A DNA stretch of 64,000 nt from Trileptium ribeirensis (GCA_030248225.1 JASANE010000522.1:1-64000); one strand, 5' to 3'. Counted from the first letter of the stretch, positions 11,138 through 22,026 are shown. Translations and numbers: made by a program. Notes: generated by a model not told the origin, from the letters alone.

Positions 11138-13134
11138 TCTGTTGCCGATTATCTGGAACTCGAGCAATAAAGCCGAGCAACGATCACGCCGCTTCGAGAA
11201 ATATAAGGCGCTAGTACCGCTTACGAAAAAGAAAGACGCACGCCACACTAGCATCCCCCCTGCATTCTACTGGCCACGCCTCGAACCGCACAATCCTTCG
11301 GTGAGGATTCCCATCCCCTTTTTAATTCCGATAGCCGACATAAGAAAATTCCCCATCTAACCCCTGCCTCTGGATTTAAAAAGATATAACATTGGGGGTT
11401 AGTAGGCTACCAGGAGTCCCAGGGCCTAATTTCATAATTTTTGTTCCTAAAATTGGTTATTCACTAATTTTTTTATTATATGGGTCCGCTCCCAAACCCA
11501 AATCCCAAAACTTCAACTTATATTTCTGCTACATTAACTAATTTGCATAAAATAGCTCGTTTCACTTACTAGCTAGTGTACAGTTAAGTTTTGTTTTAGT
11601 TTTAATTCAGTCTTGTCTTGGTCTTTGTGAAGTTAGCGGACGCCGATGCGGAAGTAAATATATACCTAATGGTTTTAGTTTTAATTATTAAATTTGATGA
11701 TATCGCTAATTTTGTTTTATTTTTAAGCACGGATTCCAAGGTTGCGGTATAGTGTGGCGGAAGCGGCATGGCCGTGTTATGTGATTTCTTATAAAGCTTA
11801 GAGCTTTCTGGTTTAAAAGATCATTATTAGATTAGAGTCACGAGTGTGGTCCACGTTAGCGTATGCGTTCCTATGTTGTTTTTTGAGAATTTAACGCATA
11901 GAACTGTGTCACAGCCTATTTAACGGATTTCTTGTTTTAAGCTATTGCTTTCTTGGAACTTAAAGAATGTTTGGGAGTAAAAAGGGTATACAATTAAGTA
12001 TATTAAATACCAATACTATTTTAAGTAGTAAGATTACCGTCCCAAGTGAAAATCATTGCGTAAAAGTGGCTCTAATCTTACTAGGAGTGATAGCTTAATA
12101 ACTGTACTAGGATTTAGTAAAATTTTATAAATTTCGGCTCGAAGAGTTGAGTGAGAAATGCAGGGTGAGTGTGCTGGTGGGTTCAAGAGTTAGTAGCATC
12201 GTTGTTAAGGTCGTCAGCGTTTCGGGGGCGATTCAACAAGTGGTGTTATTCTTCAGAAGACCGGGCGGGTAAAGGGCAAGGATTCGAGTACCCCCTCGAG
12301 CTACCGATATATAGTTCCCAAGTACAATTCGTGGCCAGCCCTCCGGTGGCCAAGGATCCCTCTGTGTGCGATCAGCCTTTCGGGGGTCTTTCAGAACCGA
12401 GAAACTTAGACTGAATAGCAGTCGACTGCTACTACTGTCGGAGTCTAGTAGACTACCACGGGTGTTCCCCTGGCCAAAATCCTACGGTGACTTATCGGGA
12501 AGAAGTTTGAGTTTGATTACTTACGTGTCCTCGTTTATGTTTTATATATTTTTGATCACCTAGCTAAGATGGCTTATTCACAGCTTATGTTTTATGTGTG
12601 ATTTGTACTACCGGTACTGGGTTCGAGTGTGTTGAGCATGTGTTATTTGCTTGCCATATCTTTGGAGGTTATTTTACTGGCAAGGCGCCTATACTCGGGC
12701 CTTTTTAGCAGTCTTGGATTACGAGGAAACGCCTATACTCGGGTTTCCGAAAGCATAATCTTCTCTATTGGTTTTTATTATTGTACGCAAAGTATGCGTG
12801 GTAGCTATCGACTGGACTGTGGTACAGTAGCGTGAAAGGCGGCATAGGAAGTGCTGTAAAGACTCTTGGAGTTCTTACGAATTTTATAGCTTAACCCGAA
12901 GAATGTCGACTTTTATGAGTTGCTACACAAATAAGTAATCGTAACCCGATTATTAATTTATTTAATAATAATAATTTCCCAAGAAAAACCCTAAGTGTGG
13001 CAGATAATTGTAGTTAGGGGCGATAGAATATATAATCTAGGGTTAGTAATATTTTCAAATTTCGGCCCCTTTGTGTCTAGTGAGTGGTAATCAGGGCGAG
13101 GGTGTAGGTGGGTCTCGAATAAACTAGTAGTGCT
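11138..13134. repeat. R repeat copy 1, right part, partly duplicated internally
   Basis: The sequence continues the R unit: 11143-11391 matches 32358-32573 and 34228-34475. The tail 11391-12140 matches 34476-35290 (for example the ATTATATGGGTCC block near 11476 and 34552). The tail end occurs twice, near 12080-12190 and 13030-13130 (both with CTAGG.TTTAGTAA-like and GGTGGGT blocks). The CGCCTATACTCGGG motif occurs at 12686 and 12730 here and near 34990 in copy 2. No convincing gene was seen. LTR3 of the large Gypsy begins at 13135. Confidence 0.7.
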
Positions 13135-15427
13135 TGTCGGAGCTGGATTTCTTTTGTGGCTGTGTAGTTCTGTGCTTACGCGACGCTCCGACCCCCGGTG
13201 CTTACTATAACACACAACGTTTATAATTTTTACAGTATAGGCCACCAAATACCTCTTCTGCTACAGACCGGGGTGCGCGAGATCGTGGTCTAGCGAACTA
13301 GTAAAGTGGTGAAATTGTAGAGGCTTTTCCAATTTCCGGTATGTGACTTACAAATGCAGTCGCTCGAAGATTTATCACGCTCTTTCGAATTGAAGTCAAT
13401 AACAGCCGGCTTATCACAAATCTTTATTAATTGATTAATCGGAATACCTACCGCACTAAACCGAACCTTTTATCTGTTCCAGAATTGTGTAGCCGATAAT
13501 ACTTACACACAGAAACGTTCCACAGTCCACCAGGCAAATATAGCACTTGCCTAATCCACCACACTACCAGTATTTTAACTTTCAATTATCTTTCAGAACA
13601 CTTCACGATTTTCATCCGTTAACACAGTATCCACGGCCTTTCAGTATACACAATAAGTCAACATCGAGTAATTACGTAATATAAATAGTCCAAATCCGAT
13701 TGCACGAGGCAAACACCATAGATCCACGAGTTTGGTCACTGCACGGGGCGAGCTCTTGAACTACCAGATGTGACTGCCCTTGGTGGATTCTATGCGCTCC
13801 AATATGACAGTCTAAGATGCGAACGGGAGCTAGCGCCAATTTGCTTATTTCTCACTAGCAGCTACTTTGCGTTTCGTAATGCCGCGCCCTTAGTGTCGCA
13901 CTCAACGTTCGCGAAACGACAAAACAAAAAAATATATAGATAAACGTGATCCTGCCCGTAGATATTTTCCATCCATATCAACGCAAATTGATAACAGTTT
14001 TGGGCAAACATAGTCAGTTGGAACTAGGGTGCTGACGGTTTTGAATGAAACGCATTTTATTTGTATTAAATCCGATAGGGCATCGCGAAAAGGAATACCG
14101 AATAATGAATAGTAAAACCCAACTCTTACACACATATGTCTCGCTGACGAGCGCATCGAGCTTTTAAAGCCAAAATAAATAAAAAAAACAATAATTCATT
14201 ATTTTGAGTTTCAAAACTTCGAATATAAATGCAATATATTAGCTACGTCTCCCAACAAACAACTCACCGATAATCAACATCATAATAGTAATCAGAAGGA
14301 AAGAACCTCGTTGAAAACCTCACGTAACTCGCGAATTACACATTTTGCACTCTATTTCAGAAACGACACGTAATATATAACTATGAAAACGTCCCTAGAT
14401 TAGCCAAGTAATTAATCTACTCTCCAGAACTACTACCATCCTAATAATCCATAATCATCACATTAATCCAAAATTCAATACAATAACAAGTAACCATGTA
14501 GATATGCAAGACGCCCAATCGGCGAGAATAACAATACCCTATATCATATGTATATAACGCGCGCTAGCCGCGATAATAATATATATTTTATATATTTATT
14601 ATAAAATTTAAAAAAGGAATTTGAATGAAAAATTTGAAATTAGAAAAGGGGTGGAAAGTTGGGGTGTGGTTTGACAAAAGTATAAAGAGGGGGATTGTGA
14701 AATTTTAATATGGTGAAGGGGGTAGGTATGGGAGTTTGTATTGAAGATTTGAGGAGTGGGGAGTAAGATTTGATGAAATGGGAAATGTTTGTAAAATGTG
14801 AAAAGTTAGGGAAAAAATGGGAATTTTGGAAAATAGAAATTTATGAAAAATAAAGAGGTGGGAAAGGGGTGGGGTAGATATATGAATAGGGGTGGTAAGG
14901 AAAAAAGGATATTAAAATTTGGGGGATGGGAGTTGAATTTTGAGGGAATGGGGGATGTTTGAAAAATGAAGAAAAAGAGAAGAAAAAGTGAAATTTAGGA
15001 AAAGGAAATTTTATAGGAAAAAGTAAGAGAGGAAAGGGGAGGTTTATATATTTTAATAGAGGGGGTAAGGGAAAGAAAATATTAAATTTTGGAGGGGTTT
15101 GGTTAGGTATTGGGGAAGGGAGGGTAGTTTGAATTTTAGTAGAAAAATGGGAAAAAGGAGAAAAATGGATTTTGGGTAGAATTTTGGTTTTAGAAGGAGA
15201 GGGTGGATGGGTATGGAATATGGGTTGGGAAAAGTGATATTTAAAAGGAAAGAATAGGTTTTAGGAGGTTTTAAGTATGAAATTTAGGTTTTGGATAATT
15301 TATGGGGATGGGGGAATTTTAGTAAGTATATAGGTTTTATTATATTTTATATATTTATAGGTAAATACATAGCTAGTTTATATTTATATATAATATATAT
15401 AATATGTATATAGTGGAATATATATAT

Positions 15428-16877
15428 GTTTCCGTCAGGGATCGACCGGTATACCGGTACCGGTACCGGTACCGGTAAAAAACTGCCGGTACCGGTACTA
15501 AAATTTTTACTATCTTACGGATAAGAACAGCGACAATGTTTAGTTGCAAATCAAGTGACTCATTTGTTATCATTTGTTGACATGTATACGTATTTATTTC
15601 TAATTCCTTCACTCGAATTTTGAATACGTTTGAAGATGAACATTTGGAACAGAGCGTTGTTGCAGTAAATGATGTTTTTGTTCGAATGTTTTGATTTTTG
15701 TTTTTACTTAGGTGACGTCATTGAGTTGTAGCGGTGGTGTATTATATAACACACTATCGGGAGCAGCTGGCACTATCTATAATGTCGGGAGCAGCTGGCA
15801 TATTTGGGGGGGGGGCGTGCAATCGTGTAGCTGAGGATGGTTTGGTTCGAGGCTAGTTCCGCCAAGATGTTGTAGGGAGCAGTTGGCATATCTAGAGTCT
15901 GTGAAATCGTGTTGCGAGGGTTGGTTCAGAGGCTTATTCCGGTAGGATGTTGTCTGAACAGAAAATTAACTGTCACTATTGATTTGATCATGATTTATCT
16001 CGTGCCATATATTAACGAAATTAAACGGTTGAAAGGGATATTATATTTTCTTTTTCATCTGCTAATGTCTGTAATTGGTCAAAAAAGTTTAGTTGCATAA
16101 CAAAACATGGAAAATTTGCATAGTTTTGCTTAGTTGACAGTTACAATTGTTTTATGAATGACTGACACAATAACCCGTATACTCAGTTGACAGTTTCTGA
16201 GAATAACGCGTCTAACATGCCACGTCCACTAAGTGCGTATATACGGACCAAATGTGGCATATCATATCATTTATCCTTGAGCACGGTAAATATCCTTTTT
16301 CAGCTCGCCCAACGATATCTTGCGTGCCCCATTGGGAGTGTGCAAAGCGAACGTCTGTTTAGAACAGCCGGCGACGTCAATTGTGTAGAGCGCAACCGTT
16401 TGCTCCCAGAGAATGTGGATAAGCTACTGAGACCGAAGTTCAACTTAAGGGCTTGCCACTACAATAGCTTGGATTTGCCCAAGGAGTAGAATATATAAAT
16501 TACCATATACCAGTTTGGTTTTTGTTCTGAAACTTTGGGACACATACGTATGTACTTGCACACTGTTTTTTTGGAAACTGAAAACATTGTTACAGAAGAA
16601 AAGTTTCCATATGAATATGGGTTATATACAATTTTAATAGACAATTATTGCATTTATAAATGTTGTTGTTACGTTGATTTTGAACATTTTGAAAATAAAA
16701 CTTATGAATATCTACGTGTTATCTTTTTCACCAGAAACATGCATATATCAGAGTATAACTAAACGAGCGAAACTTTTTTGGCAGACAATTTGGGTACCGG
16801 TACCGGTACCGGTTTACCGGTATTTTTTCAGTACCGGTACCGGTAAATTTTGGTACCGGTCGATCCCTGGTTTCCGT
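15428..16877 (+). mobile_element. hAT DNA transposon with 8-bp target duplication
   Basis: The element proper is 15436-16869. Its ends are exact 12-bp inverted repeats, CAGGGATCGACC and GGTCGATCCCTG, bordered by arrays of GGTACC/ACCGGT units on the inner side of both ends, a typical place for transposase-binding subterminal repeats. It is flanked by GTTTCCGT at 15428-15435 and 16870-16877. The uninterrupted target is present in LTR4 at 31611-31618 and in LTR2 near 11012. It encodes only the C-terminal transposase end, so it is non-autonomous. Three short copies of a GGGAGCAGYTGGCA motif lie near 15760, 15787 and 15877. Confidence 0.95.
16187..16489 (+). pseudogene. hAT transposase C-terminal dimerisation domain remnant
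   Basis: About 80 residues match the end of hAT transposases: LSTVNILFQLAQRYLACP, then GSVQSERLFRTAGDV and RNRLLPENVDKLLRPK. In the family this hAT dimerisation region (the SxxSERxFSxxG-like motif) holds transposase subunits together and contributes to activity. The upstream RNase H-like catalytic core and the BED zinc finger are missing from the 1.4-kb element. The frame upstream of the conserved part shows no similarity I recognise. It could be mobilised only in trans. Confidence 0.85.
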
Positions 16878-16995
16878 ACACATTACGCTCATATGCCATG
16901 CCGAGGGCGACAGGGAATACCAGGGCGGCGTGGGGGCGGCCTTTAGTGAAAAGAAAAAGAAAAATTTGGTGATGAAAAAGGCACCAGCCCCAACA

Positions 16996-17003
16996 CCCCC
17001 GTA
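16996..17003 (-). promoter_or_regulatory. Polypurine tract next to the 3' LTR
   Basis: On the element strand the bases directly upstream of the LTR TG are ACGGGGG-like, a short G-rich purine run in the position where plus-strand DNA synthesis is primed. It supports assigning 13135-16995 as the 3' LTR of an element lying to its right. Confidence 0.5.
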
Positions 17004-17988
17004 GTAAGCCCATGACGTCCCGGCATGGGTAACAATAACCTGAAAACAAGTAATGACAAATAATAACAACAAGTAATGGCAAATAATGATACTAGTAACA
17101 TCCAGTATATATAAATGAAAGCTCCAATTGTTTGGAAACCCAACGTTATTATGGTAATACACGTATACTTATTATGAGCAAAAATAGGATGACAAGAATT
17201 ATGACAAAATAAAAATAAGTGAAAAATAGAAAATTTTTGGAATTTTATAAATTTTTTGTTGTTTTTGGATTTTTATAATTATTTAAATTTTTATGAAATT
17301 TTTGTAAATTTTGTGAATGAAAAATATGGAATTTTTCTAAAGGCACAATATAGCACAAGTTATGCTGAAAATAAGTAATACAATTCAATACGAGTTACCC
17401 TCAATTTACCAAATTTTACGAGTCTAGCTCGATTCGTCATATATATTAACACAGTACACATTGTTATTGTCGACGAATAACGTAATTACCGCAGGCACAT
17501 ATCGTTTATCCATCCACGACGAGGCATGACGAGGCGAAAAATTAATCGTACCTACAAGTTCCTATAACAAAATATATAAAAAAAAATACAAGAAAAGTAC
17601 ATAGACAAATAGTATTCCACTTCACACTGTTCATTCCATACTATGTCACTATCCATACTAATTGTTGTTGCCGTTGTATTCGATCATGACGAGGCAAAAT
17701 CAATATTGTCCATCTCGACCATGACGAAATATATAATGCCGATCAGAGTTCCTGTAAGCCAGGTCTCACGATGCTGCATATAATGCTCAGCATAATTGTT
17801 ATAATCGTTCGATACCAAATTCGCGACGTATTTGAAGACAAAAAGTATATTAAACGTTCGCGATAATCCAAAATGTTTAACCATGACGACATGATTAGTA
17901 GGGTTATACTAATACTTTTTAAAGTTATGACTATTACTGTTTATTGCAGCGCCCAATTGACGAAAAATTAACGACGACAAATATTGTT
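17004..17988. other. 3' spacer of the giant Gypsy, non-coding
   Basis: About 1 kb of AT-rich sequence between the extra coding block and the purine tract, with no credible ORF. It contains CATGACGAGGC twice (17525-17535 and 17685-17695); this 11-mer is the exact complement of part of the primer-binding region (29326-29336). Confidence 0.6.
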
Positions 17989-19308
17989 TTAGTTCCGATG
18001 TGGTTTTGGCAAATATAACGGCCAATCATGTTCCAAGGGCATAGATAACGGTTGCCCCGGACAATCGTGACGTCGATCATACCATTTCGTAACGAATTGA
18101 AGTTCGTTCAAGAACGCAGCAGAAAATTGTTGTCGCGTTTGTCTCGAAACCCGAGCAATTAATTGTTGTAATTGTTCCCGTTGCTCGTGTGCTGGTTCTC
18201 CCTGCATTTGTTGATCATTTAGTTGACTTTCCAATTTGTCGACTTCGTCTCGTAGACGCTGATAATCCGTATTCGGAAAAACATAGTCACGAACTCGGGC
18301 TACTTGACTCGAGATACCCGATCGCGTATCGGCATAACGTCGCATATCGCGTTGGACGTCGCTTTCCCATTTGCGTCGACTAAAGCCAGTAAAAAGTAGT
18401 TGTGGGAAATATGGTATCGCAATGCTGCGCCGTCGCAGCATTTCGTAAACGAAGCCACGCAACATATTCGCTAATCGACGTACGAAAAGATCACACAATT
18501 CCGGCGTAATAATAACGTCCCACTGTTTTTGAAAAATAATGTTCCGGACGCGTTCTTCCCATTTGAAGAAAATGTCAATCAAATCACATTCACTGATATG
18601 CCGTCCACGTTCACCAATTTGTTTGAATTCGCGTTTCAATTCATCACGCAGATGCTGATACAACATATTCATGCGTTGCGGCATTGGTTCGCTGAATACA
18701 GGTTGATAAAATGTAAAGTAATGGTAAATTAACCGGTTACCAAACGGTGTAATACGACCGGTTCGTAGATCGTTACCATTGAAATGTAGTGAAGTCATTT
18801 CCGTTCCACTTCGTCGTTCGCTCGGTAGCGCTAATTGGCCGGCATCACGTTGTGATGACGCTGGTTGCACAGCCGGTGGCGCTGCTGTGATAGCAGTCGC
18901 TCCTTGTTCCTCCGGTGCTGTAGAAACTGGTTTCGTGGGCGTAACGGCCGAAGCTTCCTCAAAAATTTCCACATCACTGGTTTTTCGTCGTGTCTCGGTA
19001 GCCACCGTTAACGTTGATACGGCTGGCGTTGACGTGAAAGACGGCGCAAAAGTTGCTGCCGACGTTGATTGTTGCTCCGCATGATGAGCTACTCCCTGTC
19101 GCTGTTTTGGTCGTGGTACAATAACTGATGAGGCACGTTGTTTGCCTCGCTGTCGTCGTCTCGCTTCACGATCACTATCGCTAGATTCGCTAGTTACTTT
19201 TTCGTAGTCGTAACGACGTTCTGCACGCGCTTGACGACTTGCAGTTCGTTGCGTTTTCTTTTTGGTTTGCGTTTCGGCGACTCTCTCTCTCGTAATCGCA
19301 GTTTGAGT
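17989..19308 (-). CDS. Giant Gypsy extra frame C, unknown function
   Basis: The minus-strand frame is open from 19308 to the stop at 17989. There is no ATG in the first ~170 codons; the first is at 18798. It overlaps the end of frame B by about 115 bases. Frame C is -1 relative to B, and the stretch from the B stop onward (a Ser/Glu/Asp-rich and Arg-rich passage) looks protein-like. This favours expression as a continuation of B. The middle and C-terminal part, from about 18790, is rich in Arg, Phe, Tyr and Leu and appears helical, with a Glu/Gln-rich probable coiled coil near 18250-18170. I see no signal peptide or membrane segment, so it is not an envelope-type protein. I recognise no family. 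Confidence 0.6.
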   Translation of the reverse strand, partial: TQTAITRERVAETQTKKKTQRTASRQARAERRYDYEKVTSESSDSDREARRRQRGKQRASSVIVPRPKQRQGVAHHAEQQSTSAATFAPSFTSTPAVSTLTVATETRRKTSDVEIFEEASAVTPTKPVSTAPEEQGATAITAAPPAVQPASSQRDAGQLALPSERRSGTEMTSLHFNGNDLRTGRITPFGNRLIYHYFTFYQPVFSEPMPQRMNMLYQHLRDELKREFKQIGERGRHISECDLIDIFFKWEERVRNIIFQKQWDVIITPELCDLFVRRLANMLRGFVYEMLRRRSIAIPYFPQLLFTGFSRRKWESDVQRDMRRYADTRSGISSQVARVRDYVFPNTDYQRLRDEVDKLESQLNDQQMQGEPAHEQREQLQQLIARVSRQTRQQFSAAFLNELQFVTKWYDRRHDCPGQPLSMPLEHDWPLYLPKPHRN

Positions 19309-20804
19309 TCAGCATTCTGACGATGTGCGTGATCAAGTTCCATTTGCCGGCCTTCCAATTGAGCTCGGTAGCTTTCGTCCATTCGACGCAAGTAATGCAA
19401 CGCAGTATCGACTCGCGTATTTAATTGCATTTGTTGCATTAACAGCATACCATCTAATTGCACTGCTGATGGAGGTACAGCTTGTTGCAATTGTTCACGC
19501 ACTTGTGCTAACTCCGTACCACGTAAATTTCCCAACTGCAATTCAACGTGCAACGAAGGCGAAATTTCCTGGCCACTCGTTACCATTGTAGTAGGCGGTT
19601 GTTCGGCAACAGCCGCAACTTGTTCTTGTTGTTGAACGTGCTCGTAGGCGACAGTAATTAGTTGATTAGTGAGCATATCCATAACACGCGGTCGTGCTGG
19701 ATTCACCACTGAAATAGGCTGTTGAAACGGCGCCCGAATAGCGTGCGACAAACGCATACGCGCTGACTGGGGAAGGCTAGGTGGGAACATAATACTAGCT
19801 CTCCCTCGACCCCTAACTGGTCGTACTGTCATTGGCACAATATCTGACATTGCGGGTTCTGCCTGAGCTACTGTTACTAAACTAGACGCGGAAGACACTG
19901 GTAAAGTTAACCCACTCGATGACACTATCGCCGTTTCTGAATCAGACCGTATCCTACTTAGTGTGGATTGATCCATTGTTTCCTGGGCTGGTAATGTTAC
20001 TGCAGACGAATCTACACTAACAATTCGTAAAGAAGTTTTCCTTCTACCAACCGATTCAGTCACGGATTCCGAATCTACAGTAATTCCCATCAGAGTTGCT
20101 AGGCTTTCCTGCGCTGCTAAACCTCCCATTTTCTGGCACTTCCGCTGGTTTTCGTGAGCAATCTGCTCATTTTCGACCCAAATAGAATGATATTGGACAG
20201 GATCTACTGGACTAGCAGTGATCGTTACAGATCCTATTATGCGTACCGAGTCGTCTGACGCAGGTTCCGGTGTGCGAACCGCAGGCGGTGTTGTAGCAGC
20301 TGACGAAGCATTAGAAGCTGCATCTTCTTGTCGTAACACCTGACGATCCAAACGTTGCAATACAGCCGGGCGGGTGACAACACATGCTCCGCCGTAATGC
20401 TCATCATAAGGTATCATTATCCGGTCGCGAATTTCACGCACAGGTACTCCCTCGGTTTCCCATTGTATAGCTTGCTGGTTCATTTCTTCGTCGAACATAT
20501 CTTCACGACGTTCCTCTAACTCCGTTTCGTCTCCAGGACCAGCGACGGCATCTTGGTGTCGCTGTATACGTGAACGACGTCGACTGCGCTTAGCTAGTCG
20601 TCGTTTTTCCGCTTCGTACCATGCGTTAAACTCATCCATACCGTCCGGAAGATAATCGCGATTATAGCGCATTTCGGATTCCGGAATTTCACTAACCGGC
20701 GTATGATCCAAATCAATGGGATCCAACCGCATATTTTGGCCCAATTGTCGATTCAATTGCGCTGCCGTTGCTGCAACTAATCGATCAGTTTCCTCCAAGG
20801 TCAA
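19194..20804 (-). CDS. Giant Gypsy extra frame B, basic and low-complexity protein
   Basis: A 536-codon open frame. The frame opens right after a TAA at 20805-20807 and has no ATG at its start; the first ATG is at 20732. It overlaps the end of frame A by about 20 bases in the +1 frame. The N-terminal part is acidic and then strongly basic (KRRLAKRSRRRSR near 20580, a possible nuclear localisation signal). The middle is Ser/Thr/Val-rich and probably disordered. The C-terminal 100 residues look like an amphipathic helix or coiled coil, ending in a second basic cluster (KRKPKRKR near 19255). The stop at 19194-19196 directly follows AAA AAG. No enzyme motif was recognised. It may form one polyprotein with A and C. 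Confidence 0.6.
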   Translation of the reverse strand: MTLEETDRLVAATAAQLNRQLGQNMRLDPIDLDHTPVSEIPESEMRYNRDYLPDGMDEFNAWYEAEKRRLAKRSRRRSRIQRHQDAVAGPGDETELEERREDMFDEEMNQQAIQWETEGVPVREIRDRIMIPYDEHYGGACVVTRPAVLQRLDRQVLRQEDAASNASSAATTPPAVRTPEPASDDSVRIIGSVTITASPVDPVQYHSIWVENEQIAHENQRKCQKMGGLAAQESLATLMGITVDSESVTESVGRRKTSLRIVSVDSSAVTLPAQETMDQSTLSRIRSDSETAIVSSSGLTLPVSSASSLVTVAQAEPAMSDIVPMTVRPVRGRGRASIMFPPSLPQSARMRLSHAIRAPFQQPISVVNPARPRVMDMLTNQLITVAYEHVQQQEQVAAVAEQPPTTMVTSGQEISPSLHVELQLGNLRGTELAQVREQLQQAVPPSAVQLDGMLLMQQMQLNTRVDTALHYLRRMDESYRAQLEGRQMELDHAHRQNAELKLRLRERESPKRKPKRKRNELQVVKRVQNVVTTTKK

Positions 20805-22026
20805 TTACAAAAGCAGCTTCGCCATTATCTTGGTCGTTAATTTGATATAGGCTGCTATGCTCTTCGACATTCCATCGGCCCTTGCGCCGCCAATAACCAG
20901 CACATTGAGCCACTTTTTCGGCAATACTTTCTTGATAACCACGACGATTTGATACGGCATCAGGATTAACTCGTACTGTTAAGCCACGCGCATCCGTTGT
21001 AAACGCTCTAAATATGCGCGGAAATTGCTCAATCAAATGCCATAAACGATTAACATCATGGCGTCCCATCGGTGGAGGCGTACCACGCGGATGTGCGATA
21101 AACAATGCCCCATCAATGAGCATGACGTCATGAGAACTATATCGGACGAACCGTCGATATTCTTCAAAGTTCAGCACCCAATTTCCAGGACCGACTTGTC
21201 GAACACGAATACCTCCTAATAGTGTTGTACCATACGGCGTCGGATCTTGTCGAATGCGTCCGGTAAACAAAAAGAAGAATCGCCGTAAACTATATCGTTG
21301 ACCTACTGCCGCTTGCAGATCCATCGAATTAGCGTGTGGGAACGGCTGATTATATTGTAAATACCGCACGTTCCAAAATCCTTCATCATTGTTCATTGCC
21401 CACCATATTTTGAGTCGTGCTTCCGACGCAATACACGCATATAACGATGCAGGCATATCTGGACCAAGTGCCATCAAATCGAAAATGATGACGACTCCTT
21501 CGATCGTGGCGACTTGCAATGTAGCCGCTGCTGTACGTTGCCAACCTGCGGCATAGGCTAACCATTTTGGATCGACCCATAGTCGCGCGTTACGTGGCAA
21601 CCATCGCCAGCAGACATCAAACGGATCCTTCTCAGGCGTGTCCAAATACTTCTGCCATGCTTCTCGGTAGCTAATGTTTACACCCTCCATATCACACGCT
21701 ATTAAGTTGGTAGCTGATCGCTCGATAATACCTATCGCTGACTCAATTTGGTCACGGGCGTCTACTACAACTACACTAGCGGGGTGCATCCACTCTCGGC
21801 CCACCATTTCTAACCCACTGGTCCACGCATATAGATTCCAGACTGGGTGGTTACAATGCTTCCACGGTGGACCTTGCTGCCCCTCTGACCAAGTTAACTG
21901 ATGCTCTATCCCGTTAAGCGAACGCTCAAGAGGGTTATCTCCCTGCTCAGACTCTAAGTCAGATAACCAATCAGACCCCTCTGAGGACCCGGTTTCACTA
22001 CCGCTATCCCAATTCGAGTCCGCCAT
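20785..22026 (-). CDS. Giant Gypsy extra frame A, probable DEDDy 3'-5' exonuclease
   Basis: Starting at the ATG at 22026 gives 413 residues (the frame itself is open to about 22098). After an acidic N-terminus (residues 1-50), a domain of about 230 residues has the order expected for RNase D/EXD-type exonucleases. An opening VVVVDARDQIESAIGII (85-101) leads to LIACDMEGVNIS with D112 and E114 (motif I), then AATLQVATIEGVVIIFDLMALG (167-188). SMDLQ with D236 fits motif II, and YSSHDVMLI with Y296 and D300 fits motif III (YxxxD). In the family these acidic residues bind two metal ions and remove nucleotides from 3' ends. It lies downstream of integrase in the same orientation and is intact, although gag-pol is broken. 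The motif II assignment is the least sure, since the spacing includes an insert (120-160). Confidence 0.68.
   Translation of the reverse strand: MADSNWDSGSETGSSEGSDWLSDLESEQGDNPLERSLNGIEHQLTWSEGQQGPPWKHCNHPVWNLYAWTSGLEMVGREWMHPASVVVVDARDQIESAIGIIERSATNLIACDMEGVNISYREAWQKYLDTPEKDPFDVCWRWLPRNARLWVDPKWLAYAAGWQRTAAATLQVATIEGVVIIFDLMALGPDMPASLYACIASEARLKIWWAMNNDEGFWNVRYLQYNQPFPHANSMDLQAAVGQRYSLRRFFFLFTGRIRQDPTPYGTTLLGGIRVRQVGPGNWVLNFEEYRRFVRYSSHDVMLIDGALFIAHPRGTPPPMGRHDVNRLWHLIEQFPRIFRAFTTDARGLTVRVNPDAVSNRRGYQESIAEKVAQCAGYWRRKGRWNVEEHSSLYQINDQDNGEAAFVIDLGGN

Larger units (their letters stand above)
13135..16995 (-). repeat. 3' LTR of the giant Gypsy (LTR3), split by a hAT element
   Basis: Starts TGTCGGAGCTGG and ends CCAGCCCCAACA. 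It is nearly identical to LTR4 apart from the 1,434-bp hAT plus 8-bp duplication at 15436-16877. The plus strand is almost cytosine-free from about 14618 to 15365. In element orientation the inner edge (16996) abuts a purine run, as a 3' LTR should. Confidence 0.9.

Noticed and set aside
10970..11254. Open frames across LTR ends (also at 8083-8388, 16728-17162 and 31587-31775)
   Set aside because: They lie in LTR termini, differ between copies and encode nothing recognisable; treated as chance frames in a conserved repeat.
17989..22026. Reading the extra frames as an envelope gene
   Set aside because: No signal peptide, no membrane segment and no Cys-rich ectodomain; frame A instead matches exonuclease motifs.
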